From: Liolophura sinensis
Lineage: Eukaryota; Mollusca; Polyplacophora; Chitonida; Chitonidae
Reading direction: 5' to 3'
Assembly: GCF_032854445.1 (NCBI RefSeq)
Contig: NC_088304.1
Span: forward strand, 26,547,704 to 26,611,703
Length of the DNA stretch: 64,000 nt
The translations under genes and the position numbers were made by a program. The notes under the pieces are model-generated. The model saw only the letters and a list, made by a program, of their open reading frames with translations, did not search any database and had not been told where the DNA came from. Each line of letters opens with the position of its first letter. Positions within the stretch are counted from its first letter, which is position 1. Positions 1-59,466 of this stretch are shown here, piece by piece.

Positions 1-1904
1 GGACTTCCACAGATTAAATCAGAGCCAGTTACCTCTGCATGATGAAGCTGTTGAGGGTCAGGATTTACAATGTACATGCACAGTGTACAGCCCTATATTT
101 AAATTACTGTATATGACTTAAAGTTCCCCCCATGAACGAAGTTACACAGTTTACCTGATTCTGAGACTTCCACTGATCTTAGAAAGGTGTTTTGGGTTTT
201 GTCTGGGAGACAGGATAATATTTAACTGATAAATATGTAAGCTTCAACACCTTTCTATGCCTGCAGCAATGTATTTGAGAAACACCCCCACCCTTACTGC
301 CCGTTCTCCTTACCCTTAATGCAAAATGCGCCCTCTGAGGCCATCCTTTAAAATACATGTAGTGTTTGCTTCATATCACCTAAACCTTTCCAGAAAATAA
401 GGGTAGCTCAGTTTGTAAATTTTTTTTCACCATTTCAATACATTTTTTCCACTGGCAATACGCACAGGAAAGGAATAACTTGCAATAATTTCTGGTCAAA
501 AATCAGCACAGCACAAACATAAGGTATGTTCTCTGTCACCATTTTTATTTCTTTATTTGTTTGATAGGTGTCACACGCAGTATTCAACAATATTTCCCTT
601 ATGTAACATGGCCAGTATTACGTTGGGAGGAAACTCATAATCCTAGGTCCATTTTAATGGGTAGGAGGTGTACACATTACATTTGCTCAACATGGCTTAT
701 TTTTTAAGGGTTAGGTACTGTATAGGGTTACGCGAAATAAACACATTTCGGCCTAGTCTAGAATACAGATAAAACTGGAGTCAAGAGTTGCCCCTATCAC
801 CATATCTCTGCCCCACCCCCAACCTTTAGTTACCCCATGCATTGTACAGCCCTCAAAACTCTGTCAAATACAGTCAGAGGGAGAGAAGTAGTTGGGGTTC
901 TGCTAAATTAGACCTTCCCAGCAATCATCACCCCTAAAGGGTCACCTTACTTTTCTTACTTCCTCAATGTCCCTTCTTAAACCTTTTACTTCTGGCCATG
1001 CCAAGGATAAATAGTCCCTTCCCCTCCACCCTTCTTCTCCCCTCGAAAAAAAAAAAATAAGACTCAGTTACCATCTGGTAGGAAGGTGAGTCAGCTCAAT
1101 ATGCAGACCTTAAGATGCACGTTCTTGTGGAGATATGCTTCCATATTATGTGTACATGTAAACATGTCGTAATTATGTACACATCTGCATATATACAACG
1201 TACCAATTTCATTCCACTAAGATAGAGTAATACTTCATTCAAACCAGCTAGTCCATTAAGGGGTACCGTATTTCACCCAGAGATTGATACATGTTCAAGT
1301 ACATGTAATGTAGAGATGACCTTTCACAGGCACACAAAGGCCTTAAAATTATACTCATGTGTTTCTCTGATAAGAAATTAATTAAACTTTTCAAACAAAA
1401 AATTCTTTAGTGAAATTATATAGTAATAAGGTGAATGAATCAAGCACAATGTACGACCTAAAAAAAACAAAAAAACAAGTGAAGTTTAGGTGAAATAGGC
1501 CTACATTATATAAATCATGGAGAGAGGAAAGCCCAGAAAGTTCTTCCTATACAATACAGTGTGTAAAAGTAGAAACTACATGTTAGGGTGCACCTAGCTG
1601 AGATCTGTAGGTAGCTGCACTGGTTGTATAAGCAAATAAAAATAAATAGTACATGTAATTTAATTTTATAAGTGGTAAATGTACATACATGTGCCTGTGT
1701 CAAGGTGATTATATATTGGATACAATTTCTGAAAATGAAGACAATGTTTTAACTGAGACAAACCAACTTGAATAACATGTGTGCTTAGGCCTAGGAATTT
1801 CCTGAGTGTCTGTGGACACTGTCCTCATCAAAGAGCCAAAAACAAAAAAAGTTTTAACATTCTACATTAACCTTCTACACTAAATATCTGTACCATTCCC
1901 TCTC
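1..1904. other. AT-rich non-coding stretch, no gene supported
   Basis: I see no long reading frame and no recognisable exon here. Several minus-strand stretches look like AG...GT(A/G)A pairs (for example near 130-180), but they would be tiny exons and I cannot support them. If the exon called at 6337-6349 is real, this may be intron of that leftward gene. Confidence 0.3.
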
Positions 1905-1906
1905 AG

Positions 1907-2030
1907 AAAGTTTCATTTCCACACAAACCAACAACAAAGTTTCATTTCCACACAAACCAACAACAAAGTTTCATTTCCACACAAACCAACAACAAAGTTC
2001 CATTTCCACACAAACCAACAACAAAGTTCC
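1907..2030. repeat. 29-bp tandem repeat, about 4 copies
   Basis: Four nearly identical head-to-tail copies of a unit containing TTTCATTTCCACACAAACC. The last copies differ by one base (TTTC to TTCC). A minus-strand frame through it is only a consequence of the repeat. Confidence 0.9.
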
Positions 2031-2562
2031 ACATTTATAACAATACCCCAAGCACAAGGCACATGTATGAACATTGTACAATACATGGACATACCTGTAA
2101 ATACATGTAGTATTAGGAATTGGGGGAAAACACATTCATGAGAAGGTTTCTTCCACAAGCACTACACCTCTAAAATCTACATGTATTATTCCTTGTGTTT
2201 GTGCAGCATGAGATTTTTAGGACAGTTACATCACAACCTATCGCATTCCTGTTAGCCAGGGCTTGCCTCCCTCATCAATTTCCCGCTAATATTCAGCAGA
2301 CCAGCTGTCCAAATTGCTCACTAATTCCTGGTTAGTCATCACATCAGATAGCAGCACAGGGTATGATCATGTCAGGTACAATATGTATGTAATACACCCA
2401 CTACCTCCAGCCTGCAGTCTGAGGCATAACAATCATATGTACATGTACATACTCCATCACAAAACTTCTGCTATTTGAACAAGGCCCAAATAGTGAGGTT
2501 TGACAGAAACCCTCTTTAATATATGCATAAAAGTAATCATACAGTCATCGTATTAAAGTACA

Positions 2563-3062
2563 TGTACATCCATACATGAACATCCATACATGAACCTTCA
2601 CACGTGCATCTATACATGTACATCCACACATGTGCATCTATACATGTACATTCATACATGAACATCTATGAATGAACGTCCATACATGTACATCCATACA
2701 TGTACATCCATACATGAACACCTAAACATGTACATCCATACATGAACCTCCACACGTGCATCTATACATGTACATCCACACATGTGCATCTATACATGTA
2801 CATTCATACATGAACATCCATACATGAACATCTATGAATGAACATCCATACATGAACGTCCATACATGTACATCCATTCATGTACATCCATACATGAACA
2901 TCCATACATGTACATCAATACATGTACATCCATACATGAACACCTATACATGTACATCCATACATGAACGTCCACACATGTACATCCACACATGTACATC
3001 CATACATGTACATCCATACATGTACACCCATACATGAACTTCCATACATGTACACAAGCACA
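2563..3062. repeat. 14-bp minisatellite (ACATCCATACATGT), about 500 bp
   Basis: Tandem ACATCCATACATG(T/A) units with variants such as ACATCTATACATGT and ACACATGTGC. Because the unit contains palindromic ACATGT and has few stops, frames stay open on both strands. These Cys/Met/Asp-rich or His/Thr-rich frames are not genes. Confidence 0.9.
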
Positions 3063-5480
3063 TGTATCTGTAAACAAAGTCAAAGATATCAAAAGTCAGT
3101 GTCCAAAGCTGCCAATACAAAAGTATCTCTGTATAGGCAGCCAGCACAATGTACATTTCCATGTACAGTTGTCAAGTACATGTAGGCTTAAATCTATATG
3201 TTGAAACAGACATCCATATACCAGATGTCAACCAATAAGGACGATCCAGGTCAATAATCGCAAGGCCAATTCCTAAAACGCCATTTAACACAAATTACCA
3301 AAGATCTAAGAAAAAACATAAAGTATGAAAATAGGATGGAACCATACAAAGACAAGCGGTTAACAGTTTTCAATGACGTAGGAAAGACGCAAAGTATGTT
3401 CAAGACGACTGAGTGAAATCAGTATTCAAATTATGTACCAAATAAGAATATCCGTTGTCTATGACAAAATATGCATCTAAGTTGCGCTGTTCATATATCC
3501 AAAGTGGCGATCTAATTAAACACGATGAATATACAGCCCCTAGCAATGGGCTAAATGGAATTAGACACAATCATGAAGCAGAGTACCAGAGATTCTGGAC
3601 CCTCTGTCCATATCTACCTACAAGATAATTATACTCATTGTAAAACTTAAGAAACTTGGAGTGAAGGCATTTGGTGGAATAACCTTAACAGACAAGTTAA
3701 CTTGTGACGTTGATTGAAATCATCACACAACACGCAGGATCTAACAAAGGCTACAAGGCGAGATATGTACACTGATCAAATAAATGTTCAAGTACAAATA
3801 TCTCCTTTGGTACATTTCCCATTAATAATAATAATAATAAAAAGAATAAAACTGGATTTTTTTAAAAATATGATACAAAATTAAGGAAAAAGTTGCCAAG
3901 ATTCCTTCAATTCAATCATCACAGCATGTACCATAAGCACAGGCACGTAGAAATGCGCTTAAGCCCCTGGAGTGAGCATACCCTAAGTTTTGGGACAGAC
4001 ATCAGTAGTGTTGAAAGTAGAATATCACATTTCTTTACCAGCCTTTTTGGAAAAGTAAAGATATGAGCATGTTGTTCGTTATATGGTTTAACCATGTGAG
4101 AAAAAAACGAACTCAATATTCCTGCTACCATGGCATACATATTGGGCAAAATGAGCAGACCAAGTGTCCCAAAAAATTAGAAGAAATAGGGTACAGATAT
4201 ATTGACATATTTACACTGCATATAGTGGGGTATAAAAACATAAATGTACATGATCTAGTGCATGAAAAATCATCAGCTTCAAGAACCACTGTCCCTGGCT
4301 TACAAATTTGTCACAGAAAGTACATTTTTAGAGGTCATAAAATGTCACTCTTGAAGCTCAAACTGTAGGATATCATTACCAGATCTCATCCCTTATGTAC
4401 ATTTATGCGGTGTGTTAGCAATAATTATCACAATTACATGTACTCTGCAGACCACATCCAAATGTAGCTACACTCTGTATATTCTATACATGAACATTCC
4501 AGAGCCTTAAATCACTGTCAGTTATAAAAACTACCCATCTTGCAGCTATGGATAAAATTAGGGCTGCACAATAGAATAATCCTAAATCCTAATAATCCTA
4601 AATTATTATTATTATTATCAAATATTAACTGTGGCTTTGAACACTGTACATGCATGTTACAGACAACATTTCAATAATCTAAATGCAAATATATATGGAG
4701 TAACGATTATGCCGCGAAAGCAAATAATTAACGGAATCCCTTATATCCAAGTGAACTGTTGTTCAAGAAGATAAATGCAAGTTGTGACAGCCTAGAGTGA
4801 ATTTCCGCTTGAGCAAGCAACATAATCTTACCAAGTCACATGCATGACTTGATTCTCCATACATGCAAACTTTACCAGAAAAACATTCTACATCAATTCT
4901 ATTGCAGTAGCCCGAGTTTTTTTTTAAACATTTGCTCCTCTTACCCATTATATACGGAATGATGCATTGGAGTTGAACATTTAACACTATCAGCATCTCC
5001 GCCATATGTTTGTCCAGGGCCCAAAACTGAAGACTCTATTTGCAGGTCCTATATTTGTCTGTGTAATACTGATAAAAATGTTCAAATCTTCTTTCAAAAA
5101 GTCCCCATAAAGTATGCAGATGGAATAAGGTAAGGTATATCGAAGAGACAAAATGCAGGCAATCTCTGGAAATTACATGCACACAGCTACATTCTACTGC
5201 CAGACAACCCTCTATAGGCTCATCACTCGGAAGTTCACAAAATCAAGGATCATAGACATACGGATAATGATTGTGAGGGATAGACTATATTGAATTGAAA
5301 AGTTCTGCAAGTACACATGATGTGGGAGAAATTTTAGCAGCTCCCAAAAATTACACACAAGCTAGTGCATGTAAACCAGATGAAAAAAAATGGCACCTTC
5401 ACATCTAGGTTTTTTCAAAGATAAACCAACTGATGTAATTATGAGTTAGGGCTAGCTCTGACGGGCTGTCTCTTCATCCT
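3063..5480. other. non-coding stretch, no gene supported
   Basis: AT-rich sequence with a short (AAT)n near 3826 and (ATT)n near 4603. Short frames on both strands show no recognisable domain and no consistent exon borders. Confidence 0.3.
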
Positions 5481-5486
5481 AAAGGA

Positions 5487-6000
5487 CAAGGGCCCTGATG
5501 CCAACAATGCTACCTGTCATATAACCGTACCTGCTTTACAGGCTGTCCGTCACGCATCGATGTAGGCGTGGATAAAAAGTGTGTGTACATACTAGTAGCT
5601 GACCGAAATCCTTATCTCGGCCAGATGTCCTCTCTTCCAATTGCTAGTAAATCTAACTGAGCCGAAAACTACATGGCCATCACTGCTAGGCACACAACAC
5701 ACCTGTCCTGATGATCTCGCAAGTTCTCAATAACCCGCTTTACCTCGCAAGAATATCATTTGGTTGCTCTCAGGTCCTTCCGACATAAAGAGCTGACGTA
5801 CCTAGCAGCGATGGACATGTAGTATTCGGCTCTACTGGATTTACTAGCGATCGAAAGAGGGGACATCTCGCCAAGATGAGCATACATGTACAGACGGACA
5901 CTTTTTATCCGCCCCAACATCGATGTGTGACAGACAGCATGCAAAGCAGGTATGATTATATGACAGGTACCATTGGCATCTGGGCCGTGATCCAGCGAAC
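5487..6000. repeat. long imperfect inverted repeat (foldback element)
   Basis: The left arm (about 5487-5690) and right arm (about 5797-6000) are diverged reverse complements around a spacer of about 100 bp. Matching landmarks in order are the TACCTGTCATATAA block, CATCGATGT, GGATAAAAAGTGT, TGCTAGTAAATC/TCGCTAGTAAATCC and GCTGCTAGG. This is either a foldback transposable element or two opposed copies of one interspersed repeat. Confidence 0.7.
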
Positions 6001-6336
6001 TGTGAAGGGTGATATTTTACGAAGTCTTGAGTTTGGAGTTAAACAAGGGCATGGGGATCGTTCGTATTCAAAATATAACATGGTATAAAGCAGAAGAAGA
6101 AGAAAGGAGGCCTACCAGGAACTTCGATCAACTGTAAAAATCACGTTTACAACTACAACACCATGTTGACAAAAAACAACATCGACTGCTCTGTGTGAAA
6201 GAAGTAAGTCAATAATATCTGTGGGCAGCATGAAGACTAAAGACGAACAACATACTCGTCATCTTCTCAAACCAACCCGTGGCAAAAAAAAAACAAAAAA
6301 CAAAAAAAAAAAAAAGTGATAGCAAACTTGTCTTAC

Positions 6337-6349
6337 CTAAATCTTCCAT
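6337..6349 (-). CDS. possible first coding exon of an unknown leftward gene
   Basis: Reading leftward, a GC-richer 5'UTR-like stretch (about 6430 to 6350) leads to ATG GAA GAT TTA G, followed at once by a strong donor GTAAGA. That leaves four codons and a phase-1 exit. Upstream promoter-like motifs support it. I could not find the next exon, so the product is unknown and the call is tentative. Confidence 0.35.
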
Positions 6350-6409
6350 GACTTCTCTCGCTTTTCTGTCAAACTGTTGAACTGTTGCCGCTCGAACTCA
6401 ATTCAGAGT

Positions 6410-6760
6410 TTTGACCTACTTCCGCCGGATGTTGAGTGAAGATCTAGACTCGTCTCACAGCAACCGGGGAACTAATTTTTAATCAAACAGACCCAAAACC
6501 TCGTACAAATATCTCGCGTGTTACGCCACTGGTCTTTTCTTTTCGGTCAGTCCACCCGACCACGAAAAACAAATGCACGCTTCCGTGTGGCCGAGTTAGG
6601 CGCGATACGTCACGGGGCCTAATCGCTGTCACGTGACTGAAGGCCGCAAGCGCGAGCACACGAGTACATGTGGCCCACATATCAAATTGACTCGTTCTAA
6701 ATGGCAAATCAATGCCTGTGATGTGAAGATATTTTGTATTTGTTAGAAAAGGCAAAAAGA
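6410..6760 (-). promoter_or_regulatory. promoter-like region with ETS, CRE-half and E-box motifs
   Basis: On the minus strand GCGGAAGTAGG (ETS-type core) lies near 6418-6428. TACGTCAC (CRE-like) is at 6606-6613 and the palindrome GTCACGTGAC (USF/TFE-type E-box) at 6628-6637. The stretch is richer in GC and CpG than its surroundings. Together with the ATG-donor at 6337-6349 this suggests a TATA-less promoter firing leftward. It might also act rightward, but nothing shows that. Confidence 0.4.
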
Positions 6761-6850
6761 ATAAGAAAACTTTAATATGTGTATGTTGCCCTGCGAAGGT
6801 AAACTCTGTTTAGAATACATGCACAATTTTACTGCATGGGTTATGCAATT

Positions 6851-7098
6851 GTGGGGCCTCCATGGCCGAGGTGGTTACCACGCCAGCACGGCGCAATGAC
6901 CCAAGAGCCTCCCACCAATTGCGGCCGCTGTGAGTTCGAGTCCAACTTATACTGACTTCCTCTCTGGCCGTTCGTGGGAAGGTCTTCCAGAAACCCTGCA
7001 GATGGTCGTGAGTTTCCACCCACCATAATGCTGGCCGCCGTCTAAGTGAAATAGTCTTGACTACGGCCGTCAAACACCAATCAAATAATGAAATAAAT
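6851..7098 (+). mobile_element. tRNA-derived SINE, family A, near full length
   Basis: A tRNA-like head (GGGGCCTCCATGGCCGAGG, then B-box-like GTGAGTTCGAGTCC) is followed by the family body (CATAATGCTGGCCGCCGTC) and an AAATAA-type tail. This is one of the most complete copies and serves as the reference for the others listed. Confidence 0.85.
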
Positions 7099-8099
7099 TT
7101 ATACAATTTATGATTACCAGTAGGCCTATATCGAAAACAGAACTTTACTAATTAAGCGGTAGGCCTACATGTGTGCCATCTGGTGAAGCTATATTCCAAA
7201 GCTGTGTATACCGTGTTGTTCATGCCGGCACGTACCTTGGCTTACTCGGCGCATTGGCTTCGGAAAGAGCTGGCGAGGGATGGTGTGGGTGTGGGTGTGG
7301 GGCTACGTACTGCTATTGAACGTGAATGGTCAAACTGACCAACAACCAAGCTAAAATCGCCATGTCTTGAGCACCCTACAGCAACATGTAGAGTGAAAGT
7401 CCGCGTATGTATATATCTATACATCTGCAAACCTGAAAGCCTTCTTAATACCATGCAAAGCGCACACCTCAGAAATAACAAAGAAGTTCATATCATTGGA
7501 GACAATCTTGGAAGGCCCCACGTATAGGCATACATGTATACAGGCCTAAATGCACTGCGTGGGTCACCGCCAGCCCGGGGGCAATACTAAACGCCTACAT
7601 GAACTCACAGGGTGATTTCAGCAGGAAATTAATCGTATCATAAGCAACATCCTGAAGGGGGCAAGTTCAATTCCGCAATTTCAATTCAAAACCGACAATC
7701 TTGATTCTACGCATTGCATCGCTTGGTAAAAGGCATGCAGAGAAACGGATACCGGTACATAAGATAGCTCAGTTTTATGGGTGGCGAAAATCGGACGAAC
7801 ATTCCCACGTGTGACGTACATGGCCTTGCGCACCTTACTCGTATAGAAACAATATAGAAACTCATATACGAACATTAGGAACACTGTGCAAACGACCGCT
7901 TATCGTCAAAAGGCACCGCGACAATTAGAGGAGATGAATCTTAGTTTCTCTGTCCAACACAAGGATTGAACCGAACGCGGGATTGAATTAACTCATGATT
8001 TAAATCGCGTACATTACCATTAAGCCACATCCTATTCTCTAGAAGGACTGAGTCCGTTTACCGAGACTGCATGTGCGAGACGTCCCGTATCTTACGGTT

Positions 8100-8410
8100 T
8101 AGTGTTCCATTGAGGCAGCACTATATAGTGTGCTATAATACAGTATTATATAGTGTTCCGCTGAGGCAGCACTATAGCTACATGCAAGCCTGCAGTGAGA
8201 CCGATCTATACAAGGCATATATAATGTGACTGTGTGAGCGCCTTGACAGGGATATATTGTTCTGTATGCTGCCTCCAGTGAGGCAGCACTAGCTATGTAG
8301 CTATGTAGGAGGCGAGACCGGTCTGCTACAAGAAATATATACTCTGACAGTGTGAGCTCTTGTCTGGTGTCTGGCGTACCGGTCCAGTTTTTCACATATA
8401 TGTACGTTGG
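8100..8410. repeat. tandem duplication of about 120 bp plus partial copies
   Basis: TGAGGCAGCACTA recurs at about 8111, 8162 and 8280. The last two start longer similar units that also share GTGAGACCG/GCGAGACCGG and GTGTGAGC. The left part also contains short palindromes (CACTATATAGTG). I see no coding signal. Confidence 0.6.
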
Positions 8411-8654
8411 CAATGTGACTATCTATACCACAGCTAAGTTCACTCGGAGAAAGTCAAATAAATCAAGATAAATTTGTGTGTCCAAATATGTTTAAACTTT
8501 TCTCCGGCTGTCTAAAGCAATCAGGAGAGCTTCCTGGGCGTTTCATCTGGTTGTTATTGACCAACAGATTTATCTACTCAACTGATTGCTATTTAACAAC
8601 GTACCAAAGAATTTTTCGCTAGTACGATTCCGGTCAGTATTATGAGTAGAACAA

Positions 8655-8775
8655 ACTGGAGTAAACCCCTGGCCTTTGACAATTTACTGACGAATTTTCC
8701 ACGTGCTTTTAATCAGCTGAACTCGGGTATGCTCGGGCTCTCGGGCTCTGTCCGGTTTCCTCCCCACCATAATAT
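8655..8775 (+). mobile_element. SINE fragments (family C tail joined to family A piece)
   Basis: GGCCTTTGACAATTTACTGACG matches the family C body also seen at 21836 and 43499. The following CTCTGTCCGGTTTCC and CACCATAAT match family A. It looks like a degraded composite. Confidence 0.45.
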
Positions 8776-9593
8776 GTTCTATATGTCAGGCAAGGGGTCT
8801 TCGATTTCTCGGGAGAAAAAAAACAAAACGTAAACTATTAAATACATAAATCCATAAAACCACTCAAACATCATAAATCCCAACACTATCAGCACAAAGA
8901 AAATAAACCCTCTGACGGAACCAGTGGACACAGAGATGATTCACGTAAAGTGCCCAGGGAACCAACTTGAACTGGGTAAGTCCATACACTCCAAACGACC
9001 CCAAGAGATACCATTATCGCATATATATGCTACTTATAAACGTCGGAATCTGGCTCACCTATCAGACCACACGTGGCAAAGATCCCAGGACTGTTATAAC
9101 TAACGGCATGGCGTTTACTGCCCTCCTCATATGTAAGTAGTCTGTATACGGGCTATTATATTTACTATACACTATACCGATACTTTGGGTAACTGACTAA
9201 ATGGCAAGGAAATTATGAAACCTTCGAAAACAAGGTATATAAGCGTTGTTTTAGGGATGTTTAAAGGATCATCATTCGTGTCTCGATCAAAATTGACTTG
9301 TCGAATAAAAAATATGGCATGCGCTATTACATGCCATTGTAATATTGCACAAATCGCATCGTCTGGATTATGAAAGAGGCTTGTCCTATTTTATTCCAAC
9401 TGTAGAATTCGACGAGTCGATACTATAAATCACATCATGTGAACGCGGCTTTGGTATATGTGAGGGATTTTTTCGACGTTGTATAGCTAATGGTCACAAC
9501 CCTGTCAACTTAAGGAACCCATTGACACATGCACCGTTTTACTAATCGCAAAGAGTACTACCTTGTGCAGATTTCAAATTACAGATTCAAGGC

Positions 9594-9684
<91 letters not shown>
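9594..9684. repeat. (AT)n microsatellite, about 90 bp
   Basis: Uninterrupted alternating AT. The Tyr-Ile frame on the minus strand is an artefact of it. Confidence 0.98.
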
Positions 9685-9686
<2 letters not shown>

Positions 9687-10145
9687 AGTTTTGATATAAT
9701 TCTGCATTTCTTTGATGTCTACCTCGATTCGTTTGTGTATTTATATAGGTTAGATTAAGTTGTTGTGCAACACAAGAGAGTTGTTCAGCAGAATTGCTTA
9801 TCAGAGGTTCGGCGCTATCACTCATGAATCTTTTCAACCAGACGTTTGTCTACCAGAACTATTATACATAGACTTATGCTCAGTGGCTATAAACCATACT
9901 ACTATTGTAACCAGTGGCAAATTCCAGAAAGCGGTATAGGAATGAAGCCAGCGTTTAAGACTTTTTCACATAACGCTCCATTTATGATCTCTGACATTTC
10001 GACCAAATTCAATACCTTCATTGTTCATGCATTATTTTTTCTTCCAAAGATCAACGATCAAAAATTTTTAAAATCACATTTCAATTGTTTACAACAGTCA
10101 AAAATGTTTTTGTTTTAATTGGTCTCATGAGACAACGCTTCATTC

Positions 10146-10370
10146 TTACAAGCCCACAAGACATTTTATAGACACTTTGTAGAACATTAGCCCAAGTCGT
10201 CAAGGCATCTTGTAGACGCTTTGTAGAACATTAACCCAAGTTCACAAGACATCTTGTAGACACTTTTTAGAACATCAGCCCAAATCCACAAGATATCTTG
10301 TAGACACTTTGTAGAACATTAGCCCAAGTCCACGCCATGGACTGAGACATCCAATAGACACTGTGTAGAA
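10146..10370. repeat. 44-bp tandem repeat, about 4-5 copies
   Basis: Units contain CACAAGACATCTTGTAGACAC followed by a TTTGTAGAACATTAGCCCAAG block and recur every 44 bp. Internal AAGACATCTT is a short palindrome. Confidence 0.8.
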
Positions 10371-11081
10371 TTAGGTAACATCGCGTGTTATCAAATTGGC
10401 AACGTCACGCAGAGCACAACTTAGACAGGAAATATCTGTAACGTAATGTAAGAAATGCGTCTTTTTTACCACTTGGCCAAAATTGACCTATTTGTGCTTT
10501 ATTGTATGGAGGCCGGCGTCAACCAGTTCACCTGCCCCTTTCCACCGCCCCCTTTCCGGTCTGCCTATTTCTTCGTCACACACCATCTGCTGAATGATTA
10601 TATAGCCAGGTTTTACCAAACTTATATCAAATGTACATTCACAGGCATTGGGAAGACTCCCAAAGCTCGGAAACCTTGGCAATTTTTTCATGGTCAACGG
10701 TGTCAAATTGTACTTTGCGTCCGGCTTGCATACACAATGTCTGTTGAAGTATATTTTCATTTCGAACTTGTATCAAATGTACACCTAATTATGTTGAAGA
10801 ACCCTACTGTCTTTCTGTGACTTAACACAATTTTTCACGATCGTTGGGCCCATGCCTCTTATTACAAGTGTTTGCCTATATGCTTATGTATGTATGTAGG
10901 TACGTATTTATTTATGTTCTGCATTTCTTATTTGTATTGTGTATTGACGAGGTGTTCGTTTTCAAAAAAAAAAATAAATGAATAAACCAGCACTGTAAAT
11001 TCAAACCGATTAAATGAATCAATAATTAATTGACTGATTTATTGAATGTCTTACTGATTGATGAGTTCACGCATTAGTTGA

Positions 11082-57895
<46,814 letters not shown>

Positions 57896-57979
57896 AGAAT
57901 TGTAGAGGTGACAAAACAACCAGATGTAGTGTTTGGTCGGCGAAAGAAGAAAAAAGTCACAAAAAATAACGACACAAAA

Positions 57980-57985
57980 AATAAA
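57980..57985 (+). terminator. polyadenylation signal AATAAA
   Basis: AATAAA lies about 85 nt after the E30 stop codon in an A-rich stretch. It is the nearest candidate for 3' end formation of the EGF gene; the A-rich context lowers its weight. Confidence 0.5.
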
Positions 57986-58194
57986 AAAATATACAAAGAA
58001 TACACCCCTCTTTGTTGTTCTTGTAATTGACATATCAGTGTTAGTATGTAGCAATATTGCCAATTTGGCGCTGAGGCATAATCAGTTATTTTATTTCTCG
58101 AATTTCAATCGCATGTTCTATTTAAACATGCTCTCGCAGACTGAAATACTGCCGATGTGGCCTCAATTATTCATTCATTCATTCGTTTACAAAT

Positions 58195-58380
58195 ACAAAA
58201 TGGTAATTTCCTCTCCGGCCGTAAGTGAGAAGGTCTGCCAGCAACCTGCGGATGGTCGTGGGTTTCCCCCGGGCTGTGCCCGGTTTCCACCCACCATAAT
58301 GCTGGCCGTCGTCGTATAAGTGAAATATTCTTGAGAACGGCGTAAAACACCAATCAAATAAATAAATAAATAAATAAATC
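58195..58380 (+). mobile_element. family A SINE, head missing
   Basis: TCTCCGGCCGTAAGTGAGAA, CCACCATAATGCTGGCCGTC, GGCGTAAAACACCAATCAAA, then a long AAATAAAT tail. Confidence 0.85.
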
Positions 58381-58554
58381 AAAATGGTAATCATGGGCAT
58401 GAATGAAATCCTTCTTGAATATTCTGTTACATGCAACGTTATACGTCAGATTAAAGATGTATGTCATTTTATTCTCCATTATGTTATTTGTGACAACACT
58501 GATCTAAAATTGTATCCTTGTGGAAATGGGTGCTTTTCTGGTTCTGGGCTGACT

Positions 58555-58865
58555 CGCAGCAACTACCAATCCTTTGGCCGATGAGGTCACGAGTTCGAAT
58601 CCCGTTCTCGCTGCTCAGACTGTGTGTTTAAGTCATGAAGTGTGTCAGGTACCTGGCGAAGCTCGTTGGTTTACTCCGGGCGCTCCGGGCACTCATGGCA
58701 CTCCGGGCAAACCGGGCAATCCGGGCACACCGGGCACTCCGGGCACTCCAGGCACACCGGGCACTCCGATTACATCCATCCATAAACCTGACCGCCTCCA
58801 TATACGTGAAAAACTCTTGTCCACGGCATTGTACACCAGTCGATCAGTCAATCAATCAATCATCC
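58555..58865 (+). mobile_element. tRNA-derived SINE (family D) with internal GGGCACTCC expansion
   Basis: The tRNA-like part (GCCGATGAGGTCACGAGTTC, GAATCCCG) is followed by a body with TTGGTTTACTCCGGGCGCTC. A 9-bp unit GGGCACTCC/GGGCACACC is expanded about 10 times (58678-58768). Then CCATCCATAAACCTGACCGC and a CAATCAATCAAT tail. The forward frame gives Gly-Thr-Pro triplets. Confidence 0.65.
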
Positions 58866-59002
58866 GAACCAATCTTCCTGTGATTTGCCGCTTCCTTAAG
58901 CCAGGAGTTGTGTCAGTTACAGGGAGAGATCTTATAGTTTCTCCTGGGCTATGATCAATTTCCTTTCCCTGTACATCTGAGTGCATTGTCAAATAGATGT
59001 AT

Positions 59003-59270
59003 ATATTTATTTATTTATTTATTTGTTTATTTATTCGTTTAATTGGATTTTTACACCGCGCTCAAGAATATTTCACTAACACGACGTTGGCCAGCATTAT
59101 GGTTGGAGACAACCGGGCAGAATCCAGGGGAAACCCATGCCAATTGCTGGCGGACCTTCCCACTTACGACTGGAGAGGAAACCAGCATGAGCTGCTCTGG
59201 AACTCACAGCGATTGCATTGTTGAGAGGCTCCTGTGTCACTGATGCGGTGGCACAACAGGCCCCAGAGAC
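59003..59270 (-). mobile_element. family A SINE, reverse, near full length
   Basis: (TTTA)n, TTTAATTGGATTTTTACACC, ACGTTGGCCAGCATTATGG and GAGCTGCTCTGGAACTCAC, then an inverted, diverged head. Confidence 0.8.
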
Positions 59271-59317
59271 CCGTCGTCGTCTAGGTGAAGATTTCTTCTG
59301 TACACTGTAAAATCAAC

Positions 59318-59365
59318 CAATTTATTTATTTATTTCGTTTGTGTTTTACGCCGTATACAAGAAGA
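59318..59365 (-). mobile_element. family A SINE fragment, reverse
   Basis: TTTATTTCGTTTGTGTTTTA then CGCCGTATACAAGAA; truncated. Confidence 0.65.
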
Positions 59366-59466
59366 CAATCAGTCAATTAATTAAGAATATAATATTTATG
59401 ATATCAGAGTTATTATAGAAACAATACTAAATACTAAAGCTGTGGTTGTATTCATACACACGTACG

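Noticed and set aside
1806-1835. TGTGGACACTGT, matching the CGHC core of the EGF cassettes
   Set aside because: No other cysteine codons at the right spacing and no splice sites; a chance match.
6483-6755. Minus-strand frame of 90 codons
   Set aside because: It coincides with the CpG-richer promoter-like block, shows no domain and is not connected to the exon at 6337.
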